Counted from the first letter of the stretch, positions 16,096 through 25,497 are shown. The stretch: 64,000 nt of DNA from a bacterium (GCA_026705465.1 JAPPAP010000040.1:1-64000); one strand, 5' to 3'. Made by a program: numbers and translations. The notes: generated by a model not told the origin, from the letters alone.

Positions 16096-17373
16096 ATGTC
16101 TGTGAGACCCCCTTCGGTGGATGCCTTGGCTCGGTCGCTGGCTGACACTGGGCTGCCCCATCCGCTGCTGGTGGATGCCGCCCGAACAGCAGTCGCCGAC
16201 GGCGGCACAGCTGATATCGAAGAGCGAGCCCGACGCCACGCCCATGCCGCGGCCCGGGCGCTGCTTCAGCCGGTGGTGAACGCCACCGGAGTATTGCTGC
16301 ACACCAATTTGGGCAGGGCACCGTTGGCCGTGGCCGCCAGCGCGGCCTATACCAACTTGGAGTTGGACTTGTCCTCAGGCCGACGCGGGTCACGCCATGC
16401 CCATGCCGCTGCGCTCTTGGCCCGCCTGTGCGACACCGAAGACGCCATCGTGGTGAACAACGGGGCATCAGCAGTGCTATTGGTTCTAGCTGCGCTGGCC
16501 AACGGGCGGGGAGCGACGGTATCTCGGGGTGAACTGGTAGAGATCGGCGGTGGGTTCCGGGTGCCGGAGGTCATGGCACAGTCCGGTGCCCAGCTTGTGG
16601 AGGTGGGCACCACGAACCGCACCCGATTGGCCGATTTTGAATCAGCGGTGACCAACCCGGCCAACGACACCGCCCTCGCCTTGAAAGTCCACCAGTCCAA
16701 CTATCGCATCGTTGGATTCACCGAGCATGTAACGGTGGCCGAGATGGCCTCACTCGACGTTCCCGTGGTCGCGGACATCGGGTCAGGTTTGATTGATGCC
16801 GCCTGTCCGTGGCTGGACAACGGTCCTCCGACGTGGCTCATCGGCGAACCCGCGGCCCGACAGAGCTTGGCCGACGGCGCCGCCCTGGTGACGTTTTCAG
16901 GCGACAAACTGTTCGGGGGTCCCCAAGCGGGAATCATCGCTGGCCGAGCTGATTTGGTGAGCCAGTGCGCCCGCCACCCCCTGGCTCGAGCACTTCGCCC
17001 GGGCAGCTTGGTGCTGAACGCACTCCAGCAGGTGGCGTTGGCCTATTTGCGACGAGACGGGCACAACATCGAGTTTTGGCGGATGGCTTCGCTGGCAATG
17101 ACAGATCTGGAACAACGAGCTCGCGCCGTGGTCGAAGGGTCGGGGACGGGCGAAGTTGCGGAGATGGCGTCGGTACCGGGCGGCGGCACGCTTCCAGGAG
17201 CAGAGATCGACTCCTGCGGCGTGGTGCTCAATGGGGACCACACTCCCTCGCTCAGAGCCCAGACCCCGCCGATCATCGCCCGAGTGAGCGAAGGTCGCAC
17301 TTGGTTGGACCTGAGGACGGTGGCCCCCGACGACGACCAACATGTGATTGCTGCCCTGAAGGCTCTTGGGTGA
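16096..17373 (+). CDS. selA: L-seryl-tRNA(Sec) selenium transferase
   Basis: SelA converts seryl-tRNA(Sec) to selenocysteyl-tRNA(Sec) using selenophosphate and PLP. The 425-residue protein has NATGVLLHTNLGRAPL near residue 55, EDAIVVNNGASAVLL, and the PLP-lysine segment FSGDKLFGGPQAG with K271. ATG at 16096. It ends 55 bases before the preferred selB start. Selenophosphate synthetase (selD) and any selenoprotein gene are not in this window; a probable tRNA-Sec fragment lies at the window start. Confidence 0.97.
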   Translation: MSVRPPSVDALARSLADTGLPHPLLVDAARTAVADGGTADIEERARRHAHAAARALLQPVVNATGVLLHTNLGRAPLAVAASAAYTNLELDLSSGRRGSRHAHAAALLARLCDTEDAIVVNNGASAVLLVLAALANGRGATVSRGELVEIGGGFRVPEVMAQSGAQLVEVGTTNRTRLADFESAVTNPANDTALALKVHQSNYRIVGFTEHVTVAEMASLDVPVVADIGSGLIDAACPWLDNGPPTWLIGEPAARQSLADGAALVTFSGDKLFGGPQAGIIAGRADLVSQCARHPLARALRPGSLVLNALQQVALAYLRRDGHNIEFWRMASLAMTDLEQRARAVVEGSGTGEVAEMASVPGGGTLPGAEIDSCGVVLNGDHTPSLRAQTPPIIARVSEGRTWLDLRTVAPDDDQHVIAALKALG

Positions 17374-17428
17374 GCATCGCCATGGAGCGCCACAACCGAT
17401 TGGTGCAGGTCATAAGAGATGCTTGCCA

Positions 17429-19147
17429 ATGAGCATCACGATCTCCACCGCCGGCCATGTGGATCACGGGAAGTCCACGCTGGTGGAGGCGCTCACCGGA
17501 ATCGACCCCGACAGATTTGCCGAGGAGAAAGCCCGAGGCCTCACCATCGACCTGGGCTTCGGGTTGGCGCAGCTGCCCTCGGGACGGTCGGTGTCGATCA
17601 TCGACGTGCCCGGGCATGAGCGATTCATCCGCAACATGCTGGCCGGAGTGGGCGCGGTGGACGCCTGCTTGTTCGTGGTGGCTGCCAACGAAGGGTGGAT
17701 GCCCCAGTCGGAAGAGCATCTGCGGATCCTTGAGCTTCTGGGGGTGTCGCACGGGCTGATTGCCCTGACCAAGGTGGGATTGTGCGACACCGATATCGTC
17801 GAACTGGCTCGCTTAGAGGTGGAAGAGCGAGTGGAGAGCACGTTCTTGTCCGGGGCTCCCGTGGTGGAAACCGACGTGGTGGATGGGGTTGGCATCAATG
17901 ATCTGCAAGCCGGGCTGGACGAACTGGTGGACCGGACTCCGGCGGCCGCCGACCTCCGTCGACCGAGGCTGTGGGTTGACCGTGCCTTTGCGGCCCGGGG
18001 CGCGGGAACAATCGTCACCGGCACTTTGGGTGGCGGACAGATCCGGGTGGACGACGAGTTGGAGTTGCGACCCAAAGGTGCCGCGGTCCGGGTACGGGCC
18101 TTGCAGAGCCACTACAGCCAGAGAACAAAGATCGGACCGGGCAATCGTGTGGCGGTCAATTTGTCGGGAGTCAACCATCAAGAGGTAGCCCGAGGCGATG
18201 TTCTGGTTCGAAATCGACAGTGGCACCTGACCAGCCGGCTCGACGCTTCGTTGACCGTGTTGGGCACCCTGGACCACGAGGTGTCTCGCCGAGGCGCCCA
18301 TGCCATCTATGTGGGGGCATGCGAGTTGCCGGTCAGGATGCGCATCCTCGGCCCCGAGGCGCTGGTGCCAGGTGAGACGGGGCTGGTTCGGCTCCACCTC
18401 CCTCGGCCATTGCCGCTGCTGCCCGGAGACCGGTTCGTCTTGAGGGAGAGCGGTCGAGCCGAGACAATCGGGGGTGGCACCGTCCTCGATGTCGATCCGA
18501 TGCTGCCCGCGTCCAAAGCCAAACCCGACCTGTCGGTGGACCGAGTCATCGCTGAGCGCGGTTGGGTGGAGGCCGACCGCCTGACGCTGCTGACCGGCCA
18601 ACCCCGGGAACCTGACGTCGGCCGATGGGTGGTAAGTCCGGCTGTGCTTGAGCGCGCGCAGGCTCGGCTTCGCGAAGCAGTGAATGGAGCCGGTCCATTG
18701 GGGCTGGACGTCGCCGGATTGAACGAGCGAGACAGAGCAGTTTTGGACTTACTGGAGGATGTGACCATCGAGGGGGGCCGAGTTCGCCTCGTTGGCCAGT
18801 CGGACCCGTTCGAGAACCACCGGTACACCGCGGCATTGGAGGCAGCCCCATTCACGCCCCCAGACCCCGAAGCAGCGGGCGTAGGTCGGAGCGAGGTACG
18901 AGAACTGGTCAAGCGAGGCTTGATTGTGGAACAGGATGGGGTGTTCTTCGCCGCTTCAGCCGTGGAGGGTGCTCAGTCGGTGCTGGCTGAGATGCTGGCT
19001 TCTCAACCCGATGGGGTCACCGTTGCCGAAGTGCGAGAGCGCTTGGCCACCACCCGGAAATACGCCCTACCGCTGCTGGCTTGGATGGACGGGCATGGTG
19101 TGACCCGACGAAGAGGTGATGTGAGGATCGCTGGCCCGCGCCTATAA
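17429..19147 (+). CDS. selB: selenocysteine-specific elongation factor
   Basis: SelB carries selenocysteyl-tRNA to UGA codons marked by a SECIS hairpin. The EF-Tu-like GTPase domain starts at once: TAGHVDHGKST (G1), GLTIDLGF, DVPGHERFIRNMLAG (G3) and ALTKVGL. Domains II and III follow. The C-terminal winged helices that bind SECIS RNA are present; the last reads TTRKYALPLLAWMDGHGVTRRRGDVRIAG. The ATG at 17429 is preferred because homology begins there; the frame is open to 17366. It is 572 residues, slightly shorter than E. coli SelB. It converges on whiB. Confidence 0.97.
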   Translation: MSITISTAGHVDHGKSTLVEALTGIDPDRFAEEKARGLTIDLGFGLAQLPSGRSVSIIDVPGHERFIRNMLAGVGAVDACLFVVAANEGWMPQSEEHLRILELLGVSHGLIALTKVGLCDTDIVELARLEVEERVESTFLSGAPVVETDVVDGVGINDLQAGLDELVDRTPAAADLRRPRLWVDRAFAARGAGTIVTGTLGGGQIRVDDELELRPKGAAVRVRALQSHYSQRTKIGPGNRVAVNLSGVNHQEVARGDVLVRNRQWHLTSRLDASLTVLGTLDHEVSRRGAHAIYVGACELPVRMRILGPEALVPGETGLVRLHLPRPLPLLPGDRFVLRESGRAETIGGGTVLDVDPMLPASKAKPDLSVDRVIAERGWVEADRLTLLTGQPREPDVGRWVVSPAVLERAQARLREAVNGAGPLGLDVAGLNERDRAVLDLLEDVTIEGGRVRLVGQSDPFENHRYTAALEAAPFTPPDPEAAGVGRSEVRELVKRGLIVEQDGVFFAASAVEGAQSVLAEMLASQPDGVTVAEVRERLATTRKYALPLLAWMDGHGVTRRRGDVRIAGPRL

Positions 19148-19155
19148 CGATGTGG

Positions 19156-19419
19156 TCAGTTTCGGCGCCCGTTGAGGATCTCTCGACGCTCCAGTTCGTT
19201 CAAGCCGCCCCAGATGCCGTGCTGCTCGCGAATTTTCAGGGCGTATTCGCGACACTCATCGATAACGCTGCATTCCTCGCAGATGGCCTTAGCCCGACCT
19301 TCCCGCTCGAGCTTCTCTTCTTTGCGCTCAAATGAGGGAGGTGGGAAGAACACAGCCGCGTGCGGCCCACGGCAGGCTGCCTTGACTTGCCAAGCCCTTT
19401 CGCTGGTGACAGCGCTCAC
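19156..19419 (-). CDS. WhiB-family iron-sulfur transcription regulator
   Basis: WhiB proteins are actinobacterial regulators that hold a redox- or NO-sensitive [4Fe-4S] cluster and often bind region 4 of the main sigma factor. The four ligands are C16, C47, C50 and C56; the G[IV]WGG turn reads HGIWGGL (68-72) and a basic tail, LERREILNGRRN, follows. At 87 residues the length is usual. The GTG start at 19419 overlaps the stop of a short upstream frame made by a tandem repeat, see 19416-19466. The subgroup (WhiB1 to 7) is not assigned. Confidence 0.95.
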   Translation of the reverse strand: MSAVTSERAWQVKAACRGPHAAVFFPPPSFERKEEKLEREGRAKAICEECSVIDECREYALKIREQHGIWGGLNELERREILNGRRN

Positions 19420-19472
19420 TCTTGACTACCCCCTTGCCAGGCCCTCTCGCTGGTGACAGCGCTCACTCTTGA
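19386..19472. repeat. imperfect 40-bp tandem repeat duplicating the whiB start
   Basis: Copies 19386-19425 and 19433-19472 differ at two bases and have a 47-bp period. Copy 1 holds the whiB start codon and its first 13 codons. Copy 2 repeats the same start region upstream. Confidence 0.92.
19416..19466 (-). CDS. 16-residue leader ORF overlapping the whiB start
   Basis: The duplicated GTG at 19466 opens a frame reading MSAVTSERAWQ, the WhiB N-terminus, then GGSQE. It ends at TGA 19418-19416, which overlaps the whiB GTG as GTGA. Because the period is 47 bp, the leader lies in another frame than whiB. Such an overlap would couple whiB translation to the leader. Expression is not proven. Confidence 0.4.
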   Translation of the reverse strand: MSAVTSERAWQGGSQE

Positions 19473-19583
19473 GCACCCTCTTTGGGCGGACCTTATAGGC
19501 GAAGTTGGCCGCGCACAAGATGAGGGCAGAGCATTTGCCAATCGCTTTTGGTCTGTTTACTGGCTTCGCAACCGACTGCTGGG

Positions 19584-20972
19584 CTATCGGCGGGGCTCTC
19601 GGTAGTCGCGAGCTGCACCCTCGATGGGCTCCACTTCCAACCACAAACCATCAATTTCAGCCACTTTGACCTGGTCACCAACGGTCACCGGTGTTGCCCG
19701 GTTGACCCGAGCTCGCCACAGGGCACCGCGAATTCGAACCACCCCGTCAGGAGAGACGTCTTCGACGACCTCTCCCAGTTCACCGATCATCCATCCCCGG
19801 CCAATGGTCGGCGTGGAGAAGCGGGTGCGCACCATCGATGGCATTCCCGAGAACATGGCCACTGCCACCGCCCCCGTCATCACCACCATGGGAATCCACG
19901 ACATAGACACCCCGTCGTAGAGCCACCATGTGCCCGCCCCGAACATGACTAACCCGGCAGCGGTCCAAAAGCGGGGAACGGAAGTTTGGATGTCGATGCC
20001 GAACGCCACCATCGATGTCCCCAACAGGACCAGTGCCCAAGTGTTGTGGGGCAGCACCGAGAGTCCGTAGCTGGCCAAGATGAACAGCAGCGCTCCGATC
20101 ACGCCAGCCACCCCGATGCCCGCAGTGAAGAACTCAAACAGCATCAGACCCATACCGATGGACAGAAGCAAGTAGGCAACTGGCGGGCTGGCCACGGTGT
20201 GGAACAGCTGATGGGCAAGGGACAGGCCTCGGAATTGGACTTGGGTCAAGGGTTCCAATCGAGGTTGGCCGTCGACCTCAACCAGATTGGACTCAAAGCC
20301 AAGATGGTCCAAGTCCACCAAATAGTCGCCGATGAGCGGAGCGACGCACTGTTCTTCAATGGGGGGGACCCGGTCGGTTTCGGGGTCGAACGTGATGCCT
20401 GCCTCGGCGTAGCGGTCGGCAAGGTCATCGGCGGTGAAGGGTTCACAGGCGATTACCCCTTCAAAGATGAGCTGCTTCCATCCAAGTTTCTCACTCCTGA
20501 TCAGCTCTTGGTTGTCCCAGGCCACCGGGTGGCCCGTCAATTGCGAAAGCGGCGGGCCCAGGTCTCCTACCCGAGTGCCAGGGGCGATGCCGACATCATC
20601 GGCGGTGGCGAAGAGCTGAGCCACCTTGCCTTCCAAAGAGGCTCCATTCGGACCGACCCAAACCGCGATCGGCACCGGCGATCCGGCAATAGTGTCGGCT
20701 AACTCGCCGAGGCGATGGTCCGATACGACCGAGCGATTGCTGTCGACGCGGAATACCAGCAGCCGGGCGCCTGCATCGGCGGCCTCATCCACCGAGTTCT
20801 CGATGAGCTCGGCCATGACCGGATCGAGCAAGCCGGTGACTTCGACCACCACGGCCACACCGGCATCAGCAGGGTCGCTGGACGCCGCTGCACTGCCCCA
20901 GGAGCCGAGCACAGCCAGGATGCCGCCCCCGACGAGGCAGGCAGCAGCCAACTTCAACCGCGAGGTTCGCAC
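19584..20972 (-). CDS. long-form NfeD membrane protein (ClpP-class protease-like plus NfeD domain)
   Basis: Residues 1-30 form a signal or anchor helix. Residues about 38-240 resemble the SppA/ClpP-like serine-peptidase region of long NfeD proteins (VEVTGLLDPVMAELIENSVDEA, IAPGTRVGD). The nucleophile region reads GASLEGKVAQL rather than the usual SAG, so peptidase activity is doubtful. Membrane helices follow at about 270-390, then the OB-fold NfeD domain (GELGEVVEDVSPDGVVRIRGALWRA). NfeD proteins usually pair with a stomatin/flotillin; none is adjacent. The gene follows the STAS gene by eight bases and is probably in the same operon. Confidence 0.88.
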   Translation of the reverse strand: MRTSRLKLAAACLVGGGILAVLGSWGSAAASSDPADAGVAVVVEVTGLLDPVMAELIENSVDEAADAGARLLVFRVDSNRSVVSDHRLGELADTIAGSPVPIAVWVGPNGASLEGKVAQLFATADDVGIAPGTRVGDLGPPLSQLTGHPVAWDNQELIRSEKLGWKQLIFEGVIACEPFTADDLADRYAEAGITFDPETDRVPPIEEQCVAPLIGDYLVDLDHLGFESNLVEVDGQPRLEPLTQVQFRGLSLAHQLFHTVASPPVAYLLLSIGMGLMLFEFFTAGIGVAGVIGALLFILASYGLSVLPHNTWALVLLGTSMVAFGIDIQTSVPRFWTAAGLVMFGAGTWWLYDGVSMSWIPMVVMTGAVAVAMFSGMPSMVRTRFSTPTIGRGWMIGELGEVVEDVSPDGVVRIRGALWRARVNRATPVTVGDQVKVAEIDGLWLEVEPIEGAARDYREPRR

Positions 20973-20980
20973 TGGTGGAT

Positions 20981-21337
20981 CTACAAAGCCTCGGGTGACT
21001 CGTCGCTGAGCAGTGCGGCCAGCGCTTCTTCGGGGGTTTCCGCCACCGGGACGATCCGGTCGAAGCCGGTGGTATGCAACAGCCGGGCCAACGCCCCCTC
21101 ACCACAGGCCACTACGACCTCACCGTCGGAATCGCGAATACGTCGGATACCGCCAATCAGCGCCCCCAAACCAGCGGAGTCCATGAACGGGACCGACCCC
21201 AAATCGATGAGCAGGCGGGGTTCAAGGGCCAAGTCGCCGATCCGCTCCCGAAATTGGGCCACGGTGTACGCATCGATCTCGCCGCTGGGACGAAGCACCG
21301 TGTGGGTGTCCAGATTTTCGACGTCGATCTCGAGCAA
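20981..21337 (-). CDS. STAS-domain anti-sigma factor antagonist
   Basis: This 118-residue protein has the SpoIIAA/RsbV fold. The phosphorylatable serine is in PFMDSAGLGALIGG; the N-terminal strand reads VLRPSGEIDAYTVAQFRERI. When unphosphorylated, such proteins capture an anti-sigma kinase and release a sigma factor. The TTG start at 21337 has GGGAGG four bases upstream. A matching anti-sigma kinase is not adjacent; the nearest one is at 36092-36538, next to its own STAS protein. It precedes nfeD. Confidence 0.92.
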   Translation of the reverse strand: MLEIDVENLDTHTVLRPSGEIDAYTVAQFRERIGDLALEPRLLIDLGSVPFMDSAGLGALIGGIRRIRDSDGEVVVACGEGALARLLHTTGFDRIVPVAETPEEALAALLSDESPEAL

Positions 21338-21447
21338 TGCGCCTCCCCTTGACCGCCCCTGATGCTAACGCAGCACGGCCTCAATTCCATCGCCAGCCAC
21401 ATTTACCCAGCATGCTGTGGTGACACTGATTTGGATACCATCGAAGC

Positions 21448-21813
21448 GTGACCCACGTGCTCTTGGCCACCGACAGCGACTCCGTTTATGACGCAGTTGA
21501 TGCCGCGTTGGGGAGCGATGCATCCGAGATCAGCAGGGTGAGAGCAGGAGTGGAGGTGCTGGCCGCGGTTCGGGAACAGCGGCCGGACGTAGTGATCTGC
21601 GATCTTCAGATCGGGAACATGGGGGGTATGGCGACGTGTCTGGATTTGCGCCTGGAGGCGGAAATGGGGCGGGCGCCGGAGACTCGGGTGTTGATGCTGT
21701 TGGACCGTGAGGCCGACATATACTTGGCGAAGCAGGCGCAGTCGGATGGTTGGCTGGTGAAGCCGTTGGACGCGGTGAGTGTGCAGCGGGCGGTTGCTGC
21801 GGTCTTGGGTTAG
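21448..21813 (+). CDS. single-domain response-regulator receiver
   Basis: This is a 121-residue receiver without an output domain. The phospho-acceptor aspartate is in DVVICDLQIGNMGG, the acidic position after strand 1 is LLATDSDS, and the lysine is in GWLVKPLDAVSVQRAV. It probably works by binding a protein partner. The GTG at 21448 follows TACCAT by six bases. It diverges from the STAS/NfeD pair, and no histidine kinase lies nearby, so the input is unknown. Confidence 0.9.
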   Translation: MTHVLLATDSDSVYDAVDAALGSDASEISRVRAGVEVLAAVREQRPDVVICDLQIGNMGGMATCLDLRLEAEMGRAPETRVLMLLDREADIYLAKQAQSDGWLVKPLDAVSVQRAVAAVLG

Positions 21814-21843
21814 AGCATCCTCCGGTGGGGCGGCGGGTCCTGT

Positions 21844-21890
21844 CTCCGAGGCGGCTCGGCGGACGGTGCCGCCGAGTCCTGGCCTCGGAG
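21844..21890 (+). terminator. nested strong hairpin downstream of the receiver gene
   Basis: CTCCGAGG (21844-21851) pairs perfectly with CCTCGGAG (21883-21890), and inside it CTCGGCGG (21855-21862) pairs with CCGCCGAG (21869-21876) around ACGGTG. A C-rich stretch, not a T-run, follows. It could terminate the receiver transcript or be a structured RNA; it lies 30 bases behind the stop codon. Confidence 0.5.
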
Positions 21891-21946
21891 CCACCCCCCT
21901 CCCCACCTAGGTCGTTTGTTCACCTCACTAGATAGGATTACTGGGA

Positions 21947-22023
<77 letters not shown>

Positions 22024-22071
22024 GAGGCCTCCTTGGGTCGGCTTGGCTATTGTCAGAGCAAGGGGGCGACT

Positions 22072-23358
22072 ATGACTGAGCGCTATTTGGTGATTTCGTC
22101 GGACTGCCATGCGGGGCTGCCGAATTTGGAGTATCGGGACTACTTGGAATCGAAATACCACGATGCCTTCGATGACTTCATGGTTCAACGGGCCGCGATC
22201 CGCAGTCAGGCCAACATCATGGGGAATTCCGAGTTCGAAGAGGAGTGGTTCGGCGAGAACGAGGAGGGGCTGCGTGGGGCTTGGAACGCTTCCCGACGGG
22301 ATGCGGAACTAGACGGCGATGGCGTCGCCGGCGAAGTGATCTTTCCCGATGCTGATGCGGTGACCGGAGGTGCTTCAGCACCGTTCGGGGCTGGTTTGGG
22401 AATGTCGTTCGCTGAAGACCCCGAACTGCTGTTGGCCGGGGCTCGGGCCCACAACCGGTGGTTGGCCGACTTGTGCAACGACAGCCCCGAGCGTAGGGCG
22501 GGAGTGGCAGTGGTGCCGATCATCGCCGACGTGGATGCCGCGGTAGCCGAGATTGCTCGAGCCCGGGAGTCAGGGCTGCGGGGTGGAATCCTCATCGCTT
22601 CCATGTGGAATGAGGGTCCTGGCTACCACGAGCGTCGCTATGACCCGGTGTGGGCGGCCTGTCAGGACTTGGATATGCCGGTTCACACCCACTCAGGGGC
22701 TGCTCCGCGGAGCGACTATGGCACCGGTCCCGGGTTCATTGGCATGTACGTGGCCGAAGTGCGGTGGTGGACCACCCGTCCGCTGTGGTTCTTGCTGTAT
22801 TCCGGCGTGTTCGAGCGTTATCCGGGGCTGCGCTACGCCATCACCGAATGCGGCTGCTTCTGGGCCGCCGACATGTTGTGGACCATGGACGCCACCTATT
22901 CCCGGGAACACGGTGGCGCGCAAAAGCTGGCTGCCGACGCCTACAGCCATCTGAGCCTGCGGCCCAGCGACTATTTCGATCGCAACTGCGCCATCGGGGC
23001 GGCCAGCACCAAGCGACGGGAACTGGCTCGGCGTTTCGAGATCGGTGTGGGCAACATCATGTGGGGGAACGACTTTCCCCATCCCGAGGGCACATGGCCC
23101 CATACCCGCAAGGCGCTGGCTGAGACGTTTTGGGACATTCCCGCTGACGACACTGCGGCCATCCTGGGACTGAACGCCGCGGAGTTCTACGGCTTCGACA
23201 CCGAGGCATTGGCTCCGCTGGTTGATCGAATCGGCCCGACCCCTGAGGAGCTCGGGCAATCTGATCCGGCTGGTTCTGAGGAGAAGTGGAGAGCGCTGGC
23301 TGCCGCGGGGCGGCCATGGATCACTGGGACTGAGGGAGTGCCTCTGTCTATGGACTAG
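22072..23358 (+). CDS. amidohydrolase-family metal-dependent hydrolase
   Basis: This 428-residue protein belongs to the amidohydrolase-2 group of TIM barrels, which hydrolyse or decarboxylate aromatic and related acids. Metal-site stretches are visible: VISSDCHAG at the N-terminus, [11 protein letters not shown] in the middle and [15 protein letters not shown] near residue 330. The ATG at 22072 has GGGGG upstream. Its end overlaps the convergent SDR gene by 11 bases. Three relatives of this family occur in the window (also 25494-26600 and 46284-47399), all near acyl-CoA-type enzymes. The substrate is unknown. Confidence 0.85.
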   Translation: MTERYLVISSDCHAGLPNLEYRDYLESKYHDAFDDFMVQRAAIRSQANIMGNSEFEEEWFGENEEGLRGAWNASRRDAELDGDGVAGEVIFPDADAVTGGASAPFGAGLGMSFAEDPELLLAGARAHNRWLADLCNDSPERRAGVAVVPIIADVDAAVAEIARARESGLRGGILIASMWNEGPGYHERRYDPVWAACQDLDMPVHTHSGAAPRSDYGTGPGFIGMYVAEVRWWTTRPLWFLLYSGVFERYPGLRYAITECGCFWAADMLWTMDATYSREHGGAQKLAADAYSHLSLRPSDYFDRNCAIGAASTKRRELARRFEIGVGNIMWGNDFPHPEGTWPHTRKALAETFWDIPADDTAAILGLNAAEFYGFDTEALAPLVDRIGPTPEELGQSDPAGSEEKWRALAAAGRPWITGTEGVPLSMD

Positions 23359-24259
23359 GAGGAGTAAACGCCGGCATCACCGTATTGCGCATGTGGTCGT
23401 TGGTTGATTGGGGGACAGTGAAGTCGGCGAGGTCCATGACCTGATCCCAGTGGTCGCGGTAGGACTCAGGAGTGGGGTCGAGATCGGTGTGGCCTTGGGT
23501 GGCGATCCAGGCGAGACGGGCCATTCGGGGGCCGTCTACGGTGAACAACTCGCCGTTGGCGGGGCAGTCCTCGTGGGCTAGCCAGACCACGGCAGGAGCA
23601 ACCTTCTCGGAGAGCATATGGGTTGCGATGATGGCGCCGAACTCCTCGTCGGAGCGGTCGGGGCTTGGGCCAGTGACGGCCCAAGGGAGTACGCAGTTGA
23701 CCTGCACGCCGTGATAGCGGCCCTCGCGGGCCAGTGCTCGGGTAAGCCCCATTACCCCCGCCTTACAGGCGGCGTAGGCCGCTTGGCCCCGCAAGCCCCA
23801 GATTGCCCCGGAGGCGACGTTCACGACTCGGCCGTAGCCTTGCTCCACCATGGCGGGCCACAGCGGCCACAGCACATGGCAGGGGCCGAGCAGGTGGACG
23901 GCGATCATCTCGTCGAACAGGTCGCGGCCGGTTTCCGGCGTCATGTTCACAAATTCGGTCGCTCGATTGACTCCAGCGTTGTTGATCACGATGTGCACCG
24001 CGCCGAACGCGTCTTGGGCCTGTTCGGCGAGCAAGACACCACCCTCAGGGGTGGTCACGGTGTGGTGGTCGGCGATGGCCGTGCCGCCGGCCGCTGTGAT
24101 CTCGTCAACCACCTGATTAGCGGCTTCGGGAGCGATGTCGTTGACCACTACTTGCGCTCCTCGATCAGCCAGCAAGAGGGCATAGGCCCGGCCCAGTCCC
24201 TGGCCTGCGCCGGTGACCACCGCGGTGCACCCGTCAAAATGAAGCGGTGTCGATGTCAT
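23348..24259 (-). CDS. short-chain dehydrogenase/reductase
   Basis: An NAD(P)-dependent oxidoreductase with a Rossmann fold: TGAGQGLG near residue 16, NNAG near 95, and the catalytic segment ASGAIWGLRGQAAYAACK with Tyr and Lys four apart. A C-terminal extension of about 60 residues goes beyond the usual 250. The ATG at 24259 shares a base with the CoA-transferase stop (TGATG), so it is the last gene of a three-gene operon. Substrate unknown; multifunctional beta-oxidation type SDRs have similar extensions. Confidence 0.9.
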   Translation of the reverse strand: MTSTPLHFDGCTAVVTGAGQGLGRAYALLLADRGAQVVVNDIAPEAANQVVDEITAAGGTAIADHHTVTTPEGGVLLAEQAQDAFGAVHIVINNAGVNRATEFVNMTPETGRDLFDEMIAVHLLGPCHVLWPLWPAMVEQGYGRVVNVASGAIWGLRGQAAYAACKAGVMGLTRALAREGRYHGVQVNCVLPWAVTGPSPDRSDEEFGAIIATHMLSEKVAPAVVWLAHEDCPANGELFTVDGPRMARLAWIATQGHTDLDPTPESYRDHWDQVMDLADFTVPQSTNDHMRNTVMPAFTPPSP

Positions 24260-25497
24260 CAACCGATGACGCCGTCGCCTCGGAGCTCGGCGAGCGCTTC
24301 CTTGCTCAAACCAAGCTCGGCAGCCAGCACCTCGTCGGTGTGCTCACCCAACCATGGCGGGCGAGTGTCAGGACCCTCGCTGACCGCCGACATCTTCACT
24401 GGATTGCCCGGGGTCAGCACCGGGGAGTCGGCGTCGGGGCGGGGTATCTCTACCATCATGTGGCGAGCGGCGACATGGGGGTCGTCGATCACGTCGGGGG
24501 CCTCAAACACCGGAGCGGCGGCCAGACCGGCCGCAGCCAGGTCATTGGCCGCTTCGACAGTGGTGCGATCTCCGGCCCACGCCCGAACCGCAGCCCGAAT
24601 CTCATCCAGATTCTCCCGCCACCCGTCGCGGGTGGAGAACCGCTCGTCTTCCAGCCATTCAGGTCGGCCGATGAGATGGCACAGGCGTTCGAACTGGTGT
24701 TCGCGGCCGATCTGCATTACCAGCTCCCCAGAGTCGATGGGGAATCCGTCGTTGATGATTGGAGTGGGAACCCGGGGATCGGCTCCTAGCGACCAATAGT
24801 TGGGCACCATGTCGCCGAAGGCCACCATGGCGTCGAACATGGCGATGTCCACATGCTGGCCATGACCGTGCCGCTCCCGCTGCCGCAAAGCCATGAGCAC
24901 TCCGATAACGGCATAAAGGCCCGTGCCGGTGTCGCCCAGCGCACCTACCGGGGACACCTTCACGTTTTCACCGTCGGCCCGGTTGATGGCGTAGAGGCCG
25001 CCCATGGCCTCGGCGATGGGTGCGTAGGCCGGCCAATGGCCGTAGGGAGACTCACCCAGATTCCCAAACCCCGACACTGACAGGTAGATCAGGCCGGGAT
25101 GCACCTGAGACAGGTCGTTGTAGCCCAAGCCGCTCCTTTCCAGCGTTCCGGGCTTGAGGTTTTCGGCCAGAACATCGAAGCTCGGAATCATCTGGCGGAT
25201 GAGATCGATGGCCTTGGGATTCTTCAAATCCATGCCCACCGAGCGCTTGTTGAGATTGTTCCGCAGGTAAGTGCCGCCCACCGGCCGACCCTCGGGATCG
25301 GCGATGGTCGGGGTCGAGCCCCGGCCCAGGTCGCCTCGCACCGGATGCTCGATCTTGACCACCTCTGCGCCCATTCGGGCCATGAGCTGGGTGGCGTAGG
25401 GGAGCGACTGCATCTGCTCGATGGCCAGAATGCGTATGCCGTCGAGCGGCTTGCCGTTGGCCGTGTGCTCGGGAGCGGTGATGTCGCCGACTCTCAT
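24259..25497 (-). CDS. class III (CaiB/BaiF) CoA-transferase
   Basis: This family moves CoA between carboxylic acids. The N-terminal PLDGIRILAIEQMQSLPYATQLMARMGAEVVKIE and the segments NLNKRSVGMDLKNP and GLIYLSVSGFG are characteristic. The catalytic aspartate expected after the YGH motif is not seen; this stretch reads GHWPAYAPIAEAMGGLY, so activity or residue alignment needs care. 412 residues, with ATG at 25497 overlapping the upstream amidohydrolase stop by four bases. The operon amidohydrolase, CoA-transferase, SDR suggests activation and oxidation of a carboxylic acid. Confidence 0.9.
   Translation of the reverse strand: MRVGDITAPEHTANGKPLDGIRILAIEQMQSLPYATQLMARMGAEVVKIEHPVRGDLGRGSTPTIADPEGRPVGGTYLRNNLNKRSVGMDLKNPKAIDLIRQMIPSFDVLAENLKPGTLERSGLGYNDLSQVHPGLIYLSVSGFGNLGESPYGHWPAYAPIAEAMGGLYAINRADGENVKVSPVGALGDTGTGLYAVIGVLMALRQRERHGHGQHVDIAMFDAMVAFGDMVPNYWSLGADPRVPTPIINDGFPIDSGELVMQIGREHQFERLCHLIGRPEWLEDERFSTRDGWRENLDEIRAAVRAWAGDRTTVEAANDLAAAGLAAAPVFEAPDVIDDPHVAARHMMVEIPRPDADSPVLTPGNPVKMSAVSEGPDTRPPWLGEHTDEVLAAELGLSKEALAELRGDGVIG

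Noticed and set aside
14005..21813. A selenoprotein gene with in-frame UGA near selA and selB
   Set aside because: Genes near selAB have complete frames with cysteines where expected, for example CGCG in the A-type carrier. No frame interrupted by TGA with continued homology was found.
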